From Hyaloraphidium curvatum (taxonomy: Eukaryota; Monoblepharomycota; Hyaloraphidiomycetes; Hyaloraphidiales; Hyaloraphidiaceae), in assembly GCA_025558095.1 (NCBI GenBank), contig JAIVFI010000028.1, forward strand, positions 248,001 to 312,000: 64,000 bases of DNA, written 5' to 3'. Shown in pieces: positions 62,088-64,000 of the stretch (the stretch's first letter is position 1; every line of letters begins with the position of its first letter). A program made the position numbers and the translations under genes. The notes under the pieces were generated by a model. It did no database searches. It had not been told where the DNA came from and saw only the letters and a list, made by a program, of their open reading frames with translations.

Positions 62088-63295
62088 TCAATCCACTCCT
62101 CGATCGAACTCGTCCGGTTTGGCAGCGCTGTCCGCGACGACGTAGCTGTCCAGCTTGTGATAAGCCGGCCAGCTGCTTCCCGTCCTACTGGCCGCGCGAA
62201 TCCTGACGTCGCACTTGGGAACATACAGGTGGCGGAGGTACGGGCTGTCTGTAACCGTCTTTCTGAACATCTCCATCTTGGCCGTGTCAGACCCGCCCTT
62301 TCTCCAGGTTCCCGCAAAACGATGTTCGACCTTTGCCATCTGAAGAGGATGTCTGGTAAGAATCGATGATGGAAACCTCGATTCTCACTCACCGGATCGG
62401 ACGTGAACTGGCTTCCCATGTGCCCGACGCCGGGTGAGAAGCCAGTGATGGGAAAGACGGCCACAGAGCCGCCCTCAGGGCCGTTGTCCACGAAGGTGAT
62501 GTCGGTCCGATTCAGGATGTTGCGCCACGAGAATTTGTGGTCCTTCAGAAACGCGTGAAGCTGATCGGTGAACATAACCGGGCCCCCGGTGTGGAGCACG
62601 GCCCGTTCCGACTTCATGTAGGCCGCGTCACCCAGCTTCAAGCGCAAACGCCTGACCGACTCCGCGACAACGCGTTCCATGAACTGGCTACCTGGAGCTG
62701 AAGCGATGGTCCACTGGCAAATGTGGAGCTTCCGCGGGTATATCTGGTCCCAGTTCGACATGAGCGAACCATCGGTTTCCACGCCAACGACGACTTCGAC
62801 CTCGCCCCATCCCTGGGGAAACCACTTTTCGGCGGGCTTTAGGCACTTGGTGTCCACGTCCGAATAGATGCCCCCGTACGTTGCTAGCAAAAGATACCGG
62901 GACAGATCCGCCCTGTAGATGGGGTGCGGAAGGGCCTCCCAAAGGTCCAGGATGTCCGGGTGCTTCTGCGCGACGAAGCGGTCGATCTCCGAGTCCGTCC
63001 AGAGGATGTACGTGTAGTCCGTGTTCAGCTTCTGGAACGATACGATGCTCTCAAGCACCTTGATGGGTGCCTTGGCGAAATCGGTGTCCTTCCAGGACTG
63101 GTGGATCACACGCGGGATCCTGCGGCGGTCTCCCTGAGCCCGTTGTTCCAAATGCTGCCTCAACGCGTTCTCGGCAACCTCCAGCGCCGTGAGGTACCGA
63201 TGGCAGACGGGTCGCGGCAGGAGGTACTCCCGCACGGCAAGCGAGAGGAGGGCGAGTCCGGTCACGAGCAAGGCGTAAGAGCGCCACGAAGGCAT
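62088..63295 (-). CDS. GT32 family glycosyltransferase (OCH1-like)
   Basis: Two exons on the minus strand, 63295-62393 and 62339-62088 (53 nt intron); 384 residues. Type II membrane topology with a signal anchor near the start (YALLVTGLALLSLAV). Family motifs: IPRVIHQSWKDTD, HPIYRADLSRYLLLATYGGI, the metal-binding DVD in YSDVDTKCLKP, then HTGGPVMFTD and the spliced HMGS...VEHRFAGTWRK. OCH1-type enzymes start N-glycan outer-chain mannosylation in the cis-Golgi; other GT32 members modify sphingolipids or glycans. Donor sugar is not determined. The frame is open up to 63568, but only the ATG at 63295 precedes the anchor directly. Confidence 0.88.
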
Positions 63296-64000
63296 CGCGA
63301 GGACCGGCTCGAAGGACGACTCTACGTCGGAAGTCGCCGCGTGCGCGAGGTGTCCAACGTGTCCCTCATCCAGCGCGCCGAAGTCACCTCGGCCACCACG
63401 CGAAGTCCGAAGCCACAACGCGCAGCCACGCCGCCAGCCAATACTAGCTAAAGGAATGAGGTGCCGAAAATCGCCGCTCAGGCCCGATCGGGCACGATCA
63501 CTACTTGAGGCGGCGCCGCTCAGCTCAGCTACATCATCCACCCGGCCCCAAGCCAAAGTGGGCATCAAACCTGATCAATGGGGCGTCTTCCTGCTTGCAA
63601 AAGCTGGGCTAGTTGATCAGATTTGATGCGGTCGTTGCCCTGACCTCCGATACGCCGCAATCTGGCTTCCGATCGCGGCTTCCGCGGCGATCCGGAGTCG
63701 CAACTCCAGGCGTTCTGCCGGACGTCCCAGTCTCCCCCTATCACTTGAACATGTATCCATCCAAGGTTTTGGGCGGAATCGGGGGGGGCTGGCCCGAATG
63801 CGGCATTGTTATGGGTTCATGGGTGCCAATGGGTGCACATCCCTCCGAGTCGGGACCCATTATCGCGGGCGTGCGCAACGCCATCTTCTCTGCACGATAT
63901 TCGGAAGCGAGCAGACAGGCCCCGAGTGCCCTCATTCTCCCCCAGATCGGTTAGCAGATCGTGTCCGACCCGTTCCGCCCCTTCCTGCGCCAGCTGAACG
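63296..64000 (+). other. Intergenic region with possible exon of a gene running off the right end
   Basis: No complete gene seen. After an AG near 63960 the plus strand reads IVSDPFRPFLRQLN to the window edge, which looks like an exon start. An ORF from 63750 (MYPSKVLGGIGGGWPECGIV) is open to 63954 but is not clearly coding. Treat as unresolved. Confidence 0.25.

Overview
This 64 kb window is nuclear DNA from a GC-rich fungus. Evidence for a fungus: most genes carry short spliceosomal introns (about 48-190 nt), and the regulators are fungal types (an Ert1/AcuK-like Zn2Cys6 factor, a WOPR/Gti1-Pac2 factor, an Sfp1-like C2H2 factor), along with Ysc84, fungal-type PRISE and CmcJ-like oxidoreductases and an OCH1-type glycosyltransferase. 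The cytochrome b fragment near 24.7 kb and a Neverland/DAF-36-like Rieske oxygenase hint at a lineage outside Dikarya, possibly a zoosporic fungus. That placement is inference only. Intron boundaries given here were read by eye from reading frame, family conservation and splice consensus.

Layout. 0-12 kb: 3' part of a Ysc84/SH3YL1 gene, an F-box protein, small hypotheticals, an MFS transporter, an arylamine N-acetyltransferase, a multi-pass membrane protein and an Ert1-like regulator. 12-21.7 kb: a secreted GH26-like hydrolase, a GST, the mitochondrial chaperonins HSP60 and HSP10 arranged head to head over about 194 bp, an unknown protein and a CmcJ/AsaB-type oxidoreductase. 21.8-24.8 kb: an accessory island with a 2.3 kb LTR element (identical 282 bp LTRs, no recognisable pol) and a nuclear copy of part of mitochondrial cytochrome b. 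25-33 kb: an S28 serine peptidase, an unknown protein, a 13-exon flavin monooxygenase with an in-frame TGA, and a RecQ helicase. 33-43 kb: an EF-hand protein, a 937-residue intronless orphan, a CCCH/RS protein and a WOPR master regulator. 43-49 kb: SRR1-like, a secreted trefoil-like repeat/lectin protein, and the SLX1 nuclease. 49-64 kb: the Rieske sterol-7-desaturase homologue, Sfp1-like factor, ELO elongase, PRISE reductase, 3-hydroxyisobutyrate dehydrogenase, a PAPS-transporter-like SLC35B protein, an alkaline-phosphatase-superfamily enzyme and a GT32 glycosyltransferase.

How it works together: most genes look like independent housekeeping or regulatory loci packed tightly with shared divergent promoters (HSP60/HSP10, SRR1/trefoil, ELO/PRISE, HIBADH/SLC35B) and short convergent tails. 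The 49-57 kb stretch is enriched in lipid and sterol-like enzymes. A recurring feature is the unusual 5' splice site GTGGG(T), seen in about 25 of the roughly 66 introns I could place.
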